Source: Candidatus Aminicenantota bacterium (GTDB lineage Bacteria; Acidobacteriota; Aminicenantia; Aminicenantales; Aminicenantaceae). From it: a stretch of 11,719 nt of DNA. Of the stretch, positions 1-7,022 are shown in pieces (position 1 is the stretch's first letter; every line of letters starts with the position of its first letter). Both the position numbers and the translations under genes were made by a program. The stretch lies in contig DAOWCB010000016.1 of assembly GCA_030633795.1 (NCBI GenBank), positions 1-11,719 of the forward strand. Reading direction: 5' to 3'. The notes below the pieces were generated by a model that did no database searches, was not told the origin of the DNA, and worked only from the letters and a program-made list of their open reading frames with translations.

Positions 1-650
1 CCCGACCGCATCCAATGCCCCGTGTCTGCACATGCTCCGATGCGCGGGTCGAGCCCATCCACCCGATACAGGACTGTTTCCGGTCTAGCATATTTGGAAG
101 GCGGGGGGTGATTGTGGATCGCTATGGCGATTCTGTACTTCTTGACCATCTTATCGATCATGGAGTAATCATCATAGCCTGGTTCGGTCACAATGGTCCG
201 GATTCCCATTTTCCTGGCAAACTCAAAGACCTTTTGCATCTCCTCTTCATTGTTTTCAAAGTTGACAACACCATAACTGACAAGCGTGAGGCCGAGTTCC
301 TTCAATTTTTTCTTAATAAGATCAATCTGCTCATCCGACAGGTTGTGGCCAAATTTCACTTTTGGATTATTTATTCCAAGAACTTGTCCTGGATAAGGCT
401 GTACGTACGCGATGCCCAGCTCCTTTATCTTCTGCAGTGCTTCAAAAAAGGAAAACTTACGGAAAGTCCAGCACTGCACAGCAAGCGGAAACTTCTTGAT
501 CCGGACGTTTTCGTATCTCGAGCTTAAAGTAATTTTTTCTTTTTCCGTTTTTGTTGTCTTGTTTCCATACTCCTGGGACAAAACAAATGCCGCAAAAATA
601 AAAAAGGCCACTAGGAAAATGGTCGCCACTAAAATTATTCTTTTTTTCAT
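1..650 (-). CDS. Exported xylose-isomerase-like TIM-barrel protein (sugar epimerase/isomerase/lyase type), 3' end missing
   Basis: I translated this by hand: 216 codons are open from ATG at 650 to the left edge, so the C-terminus is missing. Residues 1-26 are a signal peptide or membrane anchor (MKKR, then a long hydrophobic stretch ending near VLSQE), so the product is probably periplasmic. The rest resembles the AP-endonuclease-2/xylose-isomerase-like TIM-barrel superfamily annotated as sugar phosphate isomerase/epimerase. Visible motifs are SYGVV (125-129), TEPG (155-158), IHNHPPPS (178-185) and CADTGHWMRS (207-216). E156, H179/H181, D209 and H212 are candidate metal or catalytic residues by family analogy. 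A strong Shine-Dalgarno (AGAGGAG, about 5 nt before ATG) fixes the start. It lies 54 bp downstream of the oxidoreductase on the same strand and is likely co-transcribed. The substrate is unknown. Related TIM-barrel proteins include sugar epimerases and 3-keto-glycoside lyases. Fold confidence is high; function confidence is low. Confidence 0.85.
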   Translation of the reverse strand, partial: MKKRIILVATIFLVAFFIFAAFVLSQEYGNKTTKTEKEKITLSSRYENVRIKKFPLAVQCWTFRKFSFFEALQKIKELGIAYVQPYPGQVLGINNPKVKFGHNLSDEQIDLIKKKLKELGLTLVSYGVVNFENNEEEMQKVFEFARKMGIRTIVTEPGYDDYSMIDKMVKKYRIAIAIHNHPPPSKYARPETVLYRVDGLDPRIGACADTGHWMRS

Positions 651-704
651 GGTATCTCCTCTATCGATTGATAATCTATCCTGGATTATTCACGAGCCCG
701 CTAA

Positions 705-1955
705 TCATCCTGATTTGCGCGGATTCCATTCCCCTTTGGCCACAGCCGGAATAAAGGAATCGAGCCCTGGCGGGGGGAATGGGACGGTTTTCTCCTGCTC
801 CGCGCTCATGTAGGCTGTCATCAGGAGTTCTGTGACATTGACGCCGTCTGAAAAATTCTCCTCGGGACGTTTTCCCGCAAGAAAAGACTGCACCATATGC
901 CTGTTTTCTGCGATGTACCCGTATTCCGTCTCTTCGCTGCCCACCACCGGCATAAGCCCCACCTCTGCGTTTTGCTTCTCCACCAAATCCTCGCCCGCCT
1001 CTCCCTTGACATTCCGGCTGAAGAACACCTTCAGGCCGGAATCCAAAGAGTTGACGATCACAGAATACTCGGGGCCCAAAAGCTCCATCGTAAGCCTTAG
1101 CCCTGCTCCCACATAGGCCCAGGATGTGGTTGTCTCAACCACCAGCTTCTCTCCGTTTTCATCTCTGTACTCGATCATGGATCGGGCGAAATCTTCGGCC
1201 GGTCTGTTGATGTAATCTGTCTGGCCCCCGCTCCGGTCGGATAATATTTTGGCGTAATACGGGTTTTGCCATTTCAAACAATCGGTGTAGGCCGTTACCT
1301 TTATCGGCGTAAGCACACTCCGGTCTGCGCCTGGAGGCGTCAGCATGAAACGGGCTTCTTCCACCGAGTGACACATCATGTCATTGAGCACGCCACCACC
1401 TTGGAGTCCACCTTCCCAGAACCACGGCATGTGGGGTCCGCTATGTTCCTCTGCCGCTCGGGCCAGATAAGGGCGTCCGGTTAGGCTCGCACCCCGAGCC
1501 CAGGCAATTTCTTTCCCCCGAACGATAGCCGGCGCGAACACCTGATTCTCCAGATAGCCGTCCAGAAGTTGTGCTCTTCGAGAAAGCTCCAGCACCTTTT
1601 TGGCTTCGGCCACATTCCTCCCGAGAGGTTTTTCACAAGCTATCCCGATCATCTCGCCCTTCCCGGATTCCAACGCGTGGACAATTTCTTCCATCACCTC
1701 TATCCTGGTAAAATTCGGGGCACATATCCAGAGAGCATCGATGTGGGGGTCGGCAATCATGTCCGTAATCGTTCGATAGCTGTTGGCCTCTCCGACATTC
1801 AACTCTCTAGCCAGGGCTGCCGCTTCCTCTGCTGTCTCATCTTTGCCGACAACACCCAGGATGTCGGCATCCCGCACACCAACCCAAGAGCGGATGTGGA
1901 ATCTAGCGATGAATCCTCCTCCGATGATGCCGATACCAATTCTTTTTTTCCGCAT
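705..1955 (-). CDS. Gfo/Idh/MocA-family NAD(P)-dependent oxidoreductase
   Basis: The 416-residue product has an N-terminal Rossmann fold (IGIIGGGFIARFH, glycine motif at residues 12-17), the family's EKP signature (ACEKPLG, 107-112) that places the catalytic lysine K109, and a second conserved segment GGGVLNDMMCHSVEEAR (186-202) with the usual Asp/His pair D192 and H196. Members oxidise or reduce sugars, cyclitols or amino sugars with NAD(P). The C-terminal alpha/beta domain sets substrate choice and cannot be read here. No signal peptide or Tat motif is visible, so it is probably cytoplasmic, unlike the downstream isomerase. A good ribosome site (GTGAGG, about 6 nt before ATG) supports the start. 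It is the middle gene of a minus-strand cassette, 69 bp after the transporter and 54 bp before the TIM-barrel gene. I infer a role in catabolism or interconversion of an imported sugar or glycoside. The exact reaction is not determinable. Confidence 0.93.
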   Translation of the reverse strand: MRKKRIGIGIIGGGFIARFHIRSWVGVRDADILGVVGKDETAEEAAALARELNVGEANSYRTITDMIADPHIDALWICAPNFTRIEVMEEIVHALESGKGEMIGIACEKPLGRNVAEAKKVLELSRRAQLLDGYLENQVFAPAIVRGKEIAWARGASLTGRPYLARAAEEHSGPHMPWFWEGGLQGGGVLNDMMCHSVEEARFMLTPPGADRSVLTPIKVTAYTDCLKWQNPYYAKILSDRSGGQTDYINRPAEDFARSMIEYRDENGEKLVVETTTSWAYVGAGLRLTMELLGPEYSVIVNSLDSGLKVFFSRNVKGEAGEDLVEKQNAEVGLMPVVGSEETEYGYIAENRHMVQSFLAGKRPEENFSDGVNVTELLMTAYMSAEQEKTVPFPPPGLDSFIPAVAKGEWNPRKSG

Positions 1956-2024
1956 ATTTGCCTCACTTTTTAATGTTGCACAACCTTAATATCTAATATC
2001 CGAATTCTATGGAATCTTGATATT

Positions 2025-3242
2025 TTATCCGTTTTCCTGTGTCTGTACAGGTCGATCATCCTTCACAAACAGCAGAAACGCGACAGCACACAGAACAGTC
2101 AAGAAACAAGGCACGACAAAAACGTGGGTCCAATTCGTGACGGCATCTGTCGTGAAAAGATCCCGGATCCATCCGGCAAAAAGGCTCCCGATGTAACTCC
2201 CGATGCCATAGGTGATCAGCATGATGAAGCTCTGTGCTGAGTGCCGAATATCCCTCGGAGCGATCGTGTCCACATAGATAAAAGCAGCCGCAAAGAAAAA
2301 AACAAAACAGAAACCATGGAGGCTCAACGAAGCGATCACTAGCCAGGATGGTTGGCCAATGGCAAAGATGATATACCGAATGGGCCAGGCCAACACCCCG
2401 AGGACGAGGATGTTTCTGATGCCGATCTTAGAGATGAAATAAGGTAATAGTATGGCCAAAACAAAAATTTCAGCCACCTGGGCAATCACCATCACCCCAG
2501 GGACGCTGGCGCTTGAAAGCCCGATTTTATCGGACGTGAGAAAGGGTGCTGTCAACACATAGTAAAACATCAACTCTGTTGCCACGATAAAGGAGATGAT
2601 CACAAACGCCAGAAAATTTTTGTTTTTCATCATCTTGATTGCTTCTAGAAAAGCCCAGGGTTTTGTCCCTTCTTTTTTGGGCGGTGTACGCGGCAGCCCA
2701 AAGGCCTGGAATCCCATGATGATTGAGAAAACTCCGGCCAGCAAAAACGTGTCCCCTCGAAGAACGAGGGCTTCTTCGGCTTGAGCAAAATGCCGCCATC
2801 CCATCAACGCGAGGCCCGATACAATCCACCCGATTGTCCCCCAAACTCGGACAATCCCGAATTCTTTTTCCGAGTTTTTTAGGTTGATAAAGGCCACAGA
2901 ATTTGTCAACGCAAGAGTGGGGGCATACAAAAGGCAATAAAAAAGCATCAGCCACATCATGGTGTTATAGTCAGAAACCTTGGATATAAACAGAAGCAGC
3001 CCTCCCCCGATCAATTGTAGGATTGCGATTACTTTTTGGCTGGCAAAATACCGGTCAGCTATTTGTCCACCGATAAAAGGCGCTACGATCGTCGCAAGAG
3101 GCAACAAGCTGTAGATGATCCCAACCTGAGTTCCGCTGAAACCAAGTTCATTCAATAAATAATCTGATAGCACAGGACTCCACGCGCCCCAGATCGCGTA
3201 TTGCAGGAACATCATCACACAAAGACGAAATCTCACTCCCAT
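2025..3242 (-). CDS. MFS transporter, nucleoside:H+ symporter-like
   Basis: The 405-residue, strongly hydrophobic protein has about twelve predicted membrane helices in two halves around a charged central loop (about residues 183-205, rich in P and K). That is the usual size and layout for the major facilitator superfamily. The N-terminus (MMFLQYAIWGAWSP, 10-23) and the motif-A-like loop GGQIADRYFASQK (58-70, D63 and R64 in the G-x-x-x-D-R pattern) resemble the nucleoside/H+ symporter branch (NupG/XapB-like). Such proteins in sugar-degrading bacteria are often annotated nucleoside transporters, but the substrate need not be a nucleoside. It is the first gene of the cassette and probably imports the compound handled by the downstream oxidoreductase and isomerase (inference). 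A ribosome site (AGAGAGG, about 5 nt before ATG) supports the start. The C-terminus is a short charged tail, as expected for a cytoplasmic end. Confidence 0.88.
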   Translation of the reverse strand: MGVRFRLCVMMFLQYAIWGAWSPVLSDYLLNELGFSGTQVGIIYSLLPLATIVAPFIGGQIADRYFASQKVIAILQLIGGGLLLFISKVSDYNTMMWLMLFYCLLYAPTLALTNSVAFINLKNSEKEFGIVRVWGTIGWIVSGLALMGWRHFAQAEEALVLRGDTFLLAGVFSIIMGFQAFGLPRTPPKKEGTKPWAFLEAIKMMKNKNFLAFVIISFIVATELMFYYVLTAPFLTSDKIGLSSASVPGVMVIAQVAEIFVLAILLPYFISKIGIRNILVLGVLAWPIRYIIFAIGQPSWLVIASLSLHGFCFVFFFAAAFIYVDTIAPRDIRHSAQSFIMLITYGIGSYIGSLFAGWIRDLFTTDAVTNWTHVFVVPCFLTVLCAVAFLLFVKDDRPVQTQENG

Positions 3243-3334
3243 GATCCCTCTCTTTTTCCGACAATGCTGGGGAAAGCCCTCACCAACAAAAACATTGCCC
3301 GCGCCGCGAAAGAAGCCATTTTTGGAATAAAAAC

Positions 3335-3363
3335 AAAATATATATATTTGGATGGCCTGTCAA
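3335..3363 (-). promoter_or_regulatory. Candidate sigma70-type promoter for the sugar cassette
   Basis: On the minus strand there is a perfect -35 box TTGACA (3358-3363), then 17 bp, then TATTTT (3335-3340) inside an AT-rich tract. TATATT one step upstream (3337-3342, 15-bp spacing) is an alternative. The leader to the transporter ATG at 3242 would be about 85 nt. It can form a weak hairpin, with arms CAATG/CATTG around GGG-CTTT-CCC at about 3262-3297, possibly regulatory but not a recognised riboswitch. The rest of the 3243-3453 gap shows nothing else definite. For apbE on the plus strand only a poor match was seen (TTGACT at 3398-3403 with an A-rich -10 region). Confidence 0.45.
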
Positions 3364-3453
3364 TACAAAACAGACATCGCCAAAGAAAATGTTCCCGTTG
3401 ACTTTTTGTCGCTGTTCCTAAAAAATAGAAGCCCAGTTTCGGAAAGATCTTTG

Positions 3454-4386
3454 ATGTCGAAAAAGACCCTTTTTTTGCCAGTCCTTTTTCTTCTATGTAT
3501 GTTTTGTAATCGTGTAACGGAGAAGTGGCAGACAACAACGCTTCTTTTTTTCGACACCGTTTGCGAAATCAATCTATTCTGTTATCCAGCGGATTTTGAA
3601 TCCTCAAAAAAAGAAATTAAAGAGATCTTTCAGAACATCAAAACCCATTTTTCACCAGGTGCCGAGTCTTATTCCTCCGCCCCAGTGATACTCCTATACA
3701 AAAAAGCGTTAACCATCTATCACGATTCAGAAGAATGTTTCGATATCACTGTGGCTCCTTTATCCCACATCTGGGGATTCCGCGACCATTCCCATCGTGT
3801 GCCATCCTCTGAGGAGATCAACCGGACTCTGGAAAAGATCGGGATGGACAAAATCACTCTCAAATCCGAGGAGCTTCTTCTCATGCCAGGAATGGAGCTC
3901 GATTGGGGAGGCATTGCCAAAGGCTTCGGCATCGACCTTGCATCCCAAGCCATGATTCAAAAGGGCATAAAAAATGGATTCATTAATGCGGGTGGAGACT
4001 TATACTGTTGGGGGAAAAATCCTGATCAAGAATCCTGGCGCATAGGCATTAAACACCCTCGGAGTAGCGGGATTTCAGCGATTCTTTATATTGCAGACAC
4101 CGGAGCAGCCACCACTGGAGATTATCAAAGGTTCTTCATTCAAAAGGGAATCCGGTATCATCACGTGTTTGATCCAAAATCAGGCTATCCCTCCGAAGGC
4201 AAACAAAGCGTGACGGTTGTGGGCCCGGAAACGTTGGTTTGTGACGCACTTTCCACCGCTCTGTTCGTCTACGACCAGCCGGAAAAAATCCTCAAAAAAT
4301 TCCCGGATTATGGAGCAATTATCATCGATTCAGAAGGTGAAATTTTCATTATCGGAAAAGCATACCCCATTCGTCTAGAAAAGTAA
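3454..4386 (+). CDS. apbE: FAD:protein FMN transferase (ApbE family), exported
   Basis: This enzyme family transfers FMN from FAD to Thr/Ser residues of partners such as NqrB/C and RnfD/G, in the periplasm and with Mg2+. Counting from ATG 3454 the protein is 310 residues, normal for the family. Motifs in order are IWGFRD, the flavin-binding LDWGGIAKGFGID, NAGGDLY, ADTGAATTGDYQRFF, YHHVFDPKSGYP and VCDALSTALFV; the last holds the Asp and Thr expected to bind metal. The N-terminus (MSKKTLFLPVLFLLCMFC) is a signal sequence. It ends in Cys, but the residues before it do not make a canonical lipobox, so lipidation is uncertain. The frame stays open upstream to about 3352, but the start at 3454 places the signal peptide first and has GGAAAG about 7 nt upstream. 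No Nqr/Rnf partner is visible. It converges on dnaN with only 3 bp between the stop codons. Confidence 0.92.
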   Translation: MSKKTLFLPVLFLLCMFCNRVTEKWQTTTLLFFDTVCEINLFCYPADFESSKKEIKEIFQNIKTHFSPGAESYSSAPVILLYKKALTIYHDSEECFDITVAPLSHIWGFRDHSHRVPSSEEINRTLEKIGMDKITLKSEELLLMPGMELDWGGIAKGFGIDLASQAMIQKGIKNGFINAGGDLYCWGKNPDQESWRIGIKHPRSSGISAILYIADTGAATTGDYQRFFIQKGIRYHHVFDPKSGYPSEGKQSVTVVGPETLVCDALSTALFVYDQPEKILKKFPDYGAIIIDSEGEIFIIGKAYPIRLEK

Positions 4387-4389
4387 GGA

Positions 4390-5490
4390 TTATATTTTCA
4401 TCGGCATCAAAACATACAGGTATTTGATATCATCATCCGTTGTAGGTTTCATCAACACAGCGCTGTTCTCGTCTTTCAACTCAAAACATATCTTTTCTGA
4501 TTTTATGGTTGTCAGAAAATCCAATAAATATTGAGAATTGAACCCGATTTCCATCTCGTTCCCGCTGTAATCCACCTCAACCTTGTCTCTCGCTTCCCCT
4601 ATCTCTGGATTTGAAGAATACAAACTGATTTGCTTCGGCTCGATGTTAAACCGAATTCCCTTTGACCTTTCGGTAGAAAGAAGAGACACTCGCCTTATCG
4701 CACCGGTAACTTTTTCTCGCGAGATTTCCAGAGCGTCTGGATTTCCCTTCGGGATGACTGCTTCGTAGTTGGGGAATTTCCCCTCGATTATCCTTGAAAT
4801 CAACGTCCTGTTTCGGACACGGAAAAAGAGATTGTTGTCATCCAGATCAAACTCGACTGTTTCATCCTCGAACTTTCTTAGTTCATTCAATGTCTTTTTT
4901 GAAACAATCACCTTTATCTCATTTTCCATTTTCAACCCTTCAACAGCAAGGCTCGTATAGGCTAACCTGTGACCATCCGTGCTTACAAGTTCCATCTGAT
5001 CATCTCGCAAAAGCATCAACGCGCCGTTGAGATAATACCTCTGCTCTTGGGTGATCGCATAATAAACGCGGTCGATCATCTCCTTGAATTTCTCCAAAGG
5101 AAGCACGATGTTTTTTTCGAATTTGGGTTCTGGCATCTGAGGATAGTCTTCCTTGGGTAAACACAAAACCTTGAACTCGCTTTCACCGGAAGTGATTTCC
5201 ATCATTAGGTCTTTCTCCTCGCTGAAAACGACCTGCTGTTCTTCAGCGAGAGATCGAACGATCTCAAAAACCTTTTTTCCCGAAATTGTGATCGATCCCG
5301 TTCCATCGATCTGAGCTGGAAAATGTGTTTTCATGCCGACCTCAAGGTCTGTCCCGATAAGCTCCACTTCGCTTTCGGTCACATTGACCAAAATGTTTGC
5401 CAGGATAGGCATCGTATTCCTTTTCTCGACGATTCCCTGAAGAAGTTGCAATTCTCGGAGTATATCTTCTTTATTGATTGAAAATTTCAT
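4390..5490 (-). CDS. dnaN: DNA polymerase III beta subunit (sliding clamp)
   Basis: DnaN forms the ring that tethers DNA polymerase III to DNA. The 366-residue product is full length for the family and begins MKFSINKEDILRELQLLQG, with the conserved RNTMPILANIL, LIGTDLEVGM, AYTSLAVEG, GKFPNYEAVIPKG and a C-terminal LYVLMPMKI. The last matches the family's M-P-M-R/K ending. I chose ATG at 5490 over an in-frame TTG at 5508: the ATG start matches the family N-terminus and has AAAGGTGG upstream at usable spacing, while the TTG would add six untypical residues. It follows dnaA on the same strand across a 113-bp gap that carries origin-like elements and a possible promoter. Its stop sits 3 bp from the convergent apbE stop and no hairpin terminator is visible, so read-through or overlapping 3' ends are likely. 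Confidence 0.97.
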   Translation of the reverse strand: MKFSINKEDILRELQLLQGIVEKRNTMPILANILVNVTESEVELIGTDLEVGMKTHFPAQIDGTGSITISGKKVFEIVRSLAEEQQVVFSEEKDLMMEITSGESEFKVLCLPKEDYPQMPEPKFEKNIVLPLEKFKEMIDRVYYAITQEQRYYLNGALMLLRDDQMELVSTDGHRLAYTSLAVEGLKMENEIKVIVSKKTLNELRKFEDETVEFDLDDNNLFFRVRNRTLISRIIEGKFPNYEAVIPKGNPDALEISREKVTGAIRRVSLLSTERSKGIRFNIEPKQISLYSSNPEIGEARDKVEVDYSGNEMEIGFNSQYLLDFLTTIKSEKICFELKDENSAVLMKPTTDDDIKYLYVLMPMKI

Positions 5491-5520
5491 TTTTCCACCT
5501 TTCCACAAACTTATTTCTTA

Positions 5521-5581
5521 TTACTAATATATATAAATTAGATTAAATAATAATAATAAGATCAATTGAAAATGTGCAAAA
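5521..5581. other. AT-rich, DnaA-trio-like element with DnaA-box match (candidate unwinding region)
   Basis: The dnaA-dnaN gap is nearly all A/T from 5509 to 5572. On the plus strand a triplet run TAATAATAATAAG lies at 5548-5560. Read 3' to 5' it is G followed by AAT repeats, the pattern described for DnaA-trio elements in bacterial origins. Twelve bp further is TGTGCAAAA (5573-5581), whose complement TTTTGCACA fits the relaxed DnaA-box consensus TTWTNCACA. Near-matches TTTTCCACC (5491-5499) and CTTTCCACA (5499-5507) overlap the dnaN ribosome site and may be incidental. An unwinding role is inferred from position and pattern. Confidence 0.45.
5537..5565 (-). promoter_or_regulatory. Candidate dnaN promoter
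   Basis: On the minus strand TTGATC (5560-5565) is followed by a 17-bp spacer and TCTAAT (5537-5542), a reasonable sigma70-type match. It would give a leader of roughly 40 nt before the dnaN ATG at 5490. The spacer consists mostly of the TAA/AAT triplet run, so the same bases could serve promoter and origin, and low complexity raises the chance of a false match. Confidence 0.3.
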
Positions 5582-5603
5582 CTCATCTAATTTATTGATT
5601 CTC

Positions 5604-6935
5604 CTAATGGATTTGGTTGATCAAAGTGTTAATTTTTTTGTCAAATTCTGCATCTTTTGATCTTAATTTCTCGATTTTTCTTATACTGTGGAGAACCGTT
5701 GTATGATGTTTTCCACCGAATTTTTTACCTATCTCAGGGAGGGAAGTTTTGGTCATTTTTTTGGAAAGATACATAGCGATTTGGCGAGGGAAGGCGATTT
5801 TCGGAGAATTGTTCTTAGATTTCAGCTGGGATATCTTGATCTTGAACTCATGGCTGATGGTTTTTTGGATCTTTTCGACTGTGACGATCGTCATGGATGA
5901 ATCCAACAAGGTTTTGAGGGCCTCTTTGGTCAAGTCTAGATCGATGGGTTCGCCCTTTAAGGAAGAATAGGCGATAACTCTCCTCAAGTACCCTTCAAGC
6001 TCCCGGATATTGGAGTTGACTTTATCAGCAATATACAGAGCCACACTTTCGGGAAGAGATATTTCTTCTAGCTCGGATTTCTTTTTCAGAATAGCGATTC
6101 TTGTTTCTATGTCAGGAGGTTTGAGGTCGGCGATCAGCCCCCACTCAAACCGAGAACTGAATCTTTCTTCAAGATTGGGAATTTCTTTGGGAGGGCAATC
6201 GCTGGATATGACGATTTGTTTCTGGCTGTCATACAGATGATTGAACGTATGAAAAAATTCTTCCTTTGTTCTTTCCTTTCCGGAGAGATAATGGATATCA
6301 TCTATTAACAAGACGTCCACACTTCGGTATTTTTGACGAAAATCCAAAACCTTCCCGTATTGTAGGTGATTGATCAAATCATTCATGAACTTTTCTGTTG
6401 TGATATACAAGATTTTCAGACCCTGATTGTTGTTGAGAATGCTGTGCCCGATGGCATTCATCAGATGGGTTTTTCCTAAGCCGGCTCCGCCGTAAACATA
6501 CAGAGGATTGTAAGATTTTGCTGGATTATTCACAACGGCAGAAGCTGCTGCATGGGAAAATTGGTTGCAGGAACCGACAACGAAGTTTTCGAATGTATAA
6601 TTGGGATTAAGGTTGGGGTTGAGAAGGCCACCATGTTTGGAGCGGCGTTCATGCGGGGAGCGTCTCATAAATTGATTGGGAGTGTCTTCAAAAATATATT
6701 TTATCTCGAAAGATTTGCCAAAAAGTTCAATCGAACATTTGTTTATAATAGTCAGATAATGGAACGAAAGCCAATCCTTAAAATAGGAATTGGGAACTTT
6801 GATGTAAAGACAATTGCTTTCTTGTCCGATGTATATTGTTGGATCGAACCAGGTCTCATAACTATTCCTGTCGATCTTCAGCTTGACAGCCTCTTTGATA
6901 AGAAACCAAGGATTAGAATTTTGTTTGTTTTCCAT
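5604..6935 (-). CDS. dnaA: Chromosomal replication initiator protein DnaA
   Basis: DnaA is the AAA+ ATPase that binds DnaA boxes and opens the origin. At 443 residues all four domains are present. Domain I (about 1-80, YETWF and YFKDWL) is followed by a short domain II linker (about 85-112). The AAA+ core starts at YTFENFVVGSCNQFSHAAA. It has Walker A GGAGLGKT (149-156), Walker B VLLIDD (208-213), sensor 1 IVISSD (241-246), arginine finger R262 in RFSSRF and sensor 2 R311 in NIRELEG. Domain IV (about 350-443) carries the DNA-binding signature FGGKHHTTVLHSIRKI (406-421), with H where many DnaAs have D. An in-frame TAA four codons upstream fixes the ATG at 6935, yet no clear Shine-Dalgarno is seen. 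The leader contains DnaA-box-like sequences downstream of a strong promoter, suggesting autoregulation. dnaN follows. Confidence 0.98.
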   Translation of the reverse strand: MENKQNSNPWFLIKEAVKLKIDRNSYETWFDPTIYIGQESNCLYIKVPNSYFKDWLSFHYLTIINKCSIELFGKSFEIKYIFEDTPNQFMRRSPHERRSKHGGLLNPNLNPNYTFENFVVGSCNQFSHAAASAVVNNPAKSYNPLYVYGGAGLGKTHLMNAIGHSILNNNQGLKILYITTEKFMNDLINHLQYGKVLDFRQKYRSVDVLLIDDIHYLSGKERTKEEFFHTFNHLYDSQKQIVISSDCPPKEIPNLEERFSSRFEWGLIADLKPPDIETRIAILKKKSELEEISLPESVALYIADKVNSNIRELEGYLRRVIAYSSLKGEPIDLDLTKEALKTLLDSSMTIVTVEKIQKTISHEFKIKISQLKSKNNSPKIAFPRQIAMYLSKKMTKTSLPEIGKKFGGKHHTTVLHSIRKIEKLRSKDAEFDKKINTLINQIH

Positions 6936-6948
6936 GAGATAGCTTTAT

Positions 6949-7013
6949 ATTTCCACAGATATTTCCACAGCTGTGGAAAACCTTCGGTTTTGCTGAGTAA
7001 CTTCTGTGGAGAA
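6949..7013. promoter_or_regulatory. Cluster of four DnaA-box-like sites in the dnaA leader
   Basis: Two direct copies of ATTTCCACA (6949-6957 and 6961-6969, 12 bp apart) are followed by two inverted sites: TGTGGAAAA (6972-6980; complement TTTTCCACA, an exact fit to TTWTNCACA) and TGTGGAGAA (7005-7013; complement TTCTCCACA). Sites 1, 2 and 4 each differ from that consensus at one position. Sites 2 and 3 abut to form the perfect 18-bp palindrome TTTCCACAGCTGTGGAAA (6962-6979). The cluster lies between the predicted dnaA -10 box and the dnaA start, so bound DnaA would sit at or just after the transcription start. This fits autorepression, an origin sub-region, or both. Confidence 0.65.
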
Positions 7014-7022
7014 GGCTCGGAC

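Noticed and set aside
15..813. Two plus-strand open frames over the TIM-barrel gene and the end of the oxidoreductase
   Set aside because: The minus strand gives a continuous TIM-barrel protein with CADTGH and IHNH motifs and a strong ribosome site; the plus frames are its shadow.
3338..3349. TATATATATA tract, considered as a repeat element
   Set aside because: It is a short AT run beside the cassette promoter with no second copy or repeat unit structure.
5491..5508. In-frame TTG at 5508 as the dnaN start
   Set aside because: It adds six residues not typical of DnaN, while ATG 5490 gives the family N-terminus and has a Shine-Dalgarno-like AAAGGTGG.
5687..5695. TGTGGAGAA and ATATCCACA (8246-8254), considered as extra DnaA boxes
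   Set aside because: They are single, imperfect matches inside coding sequence with no clustering, at a level expected by chance.
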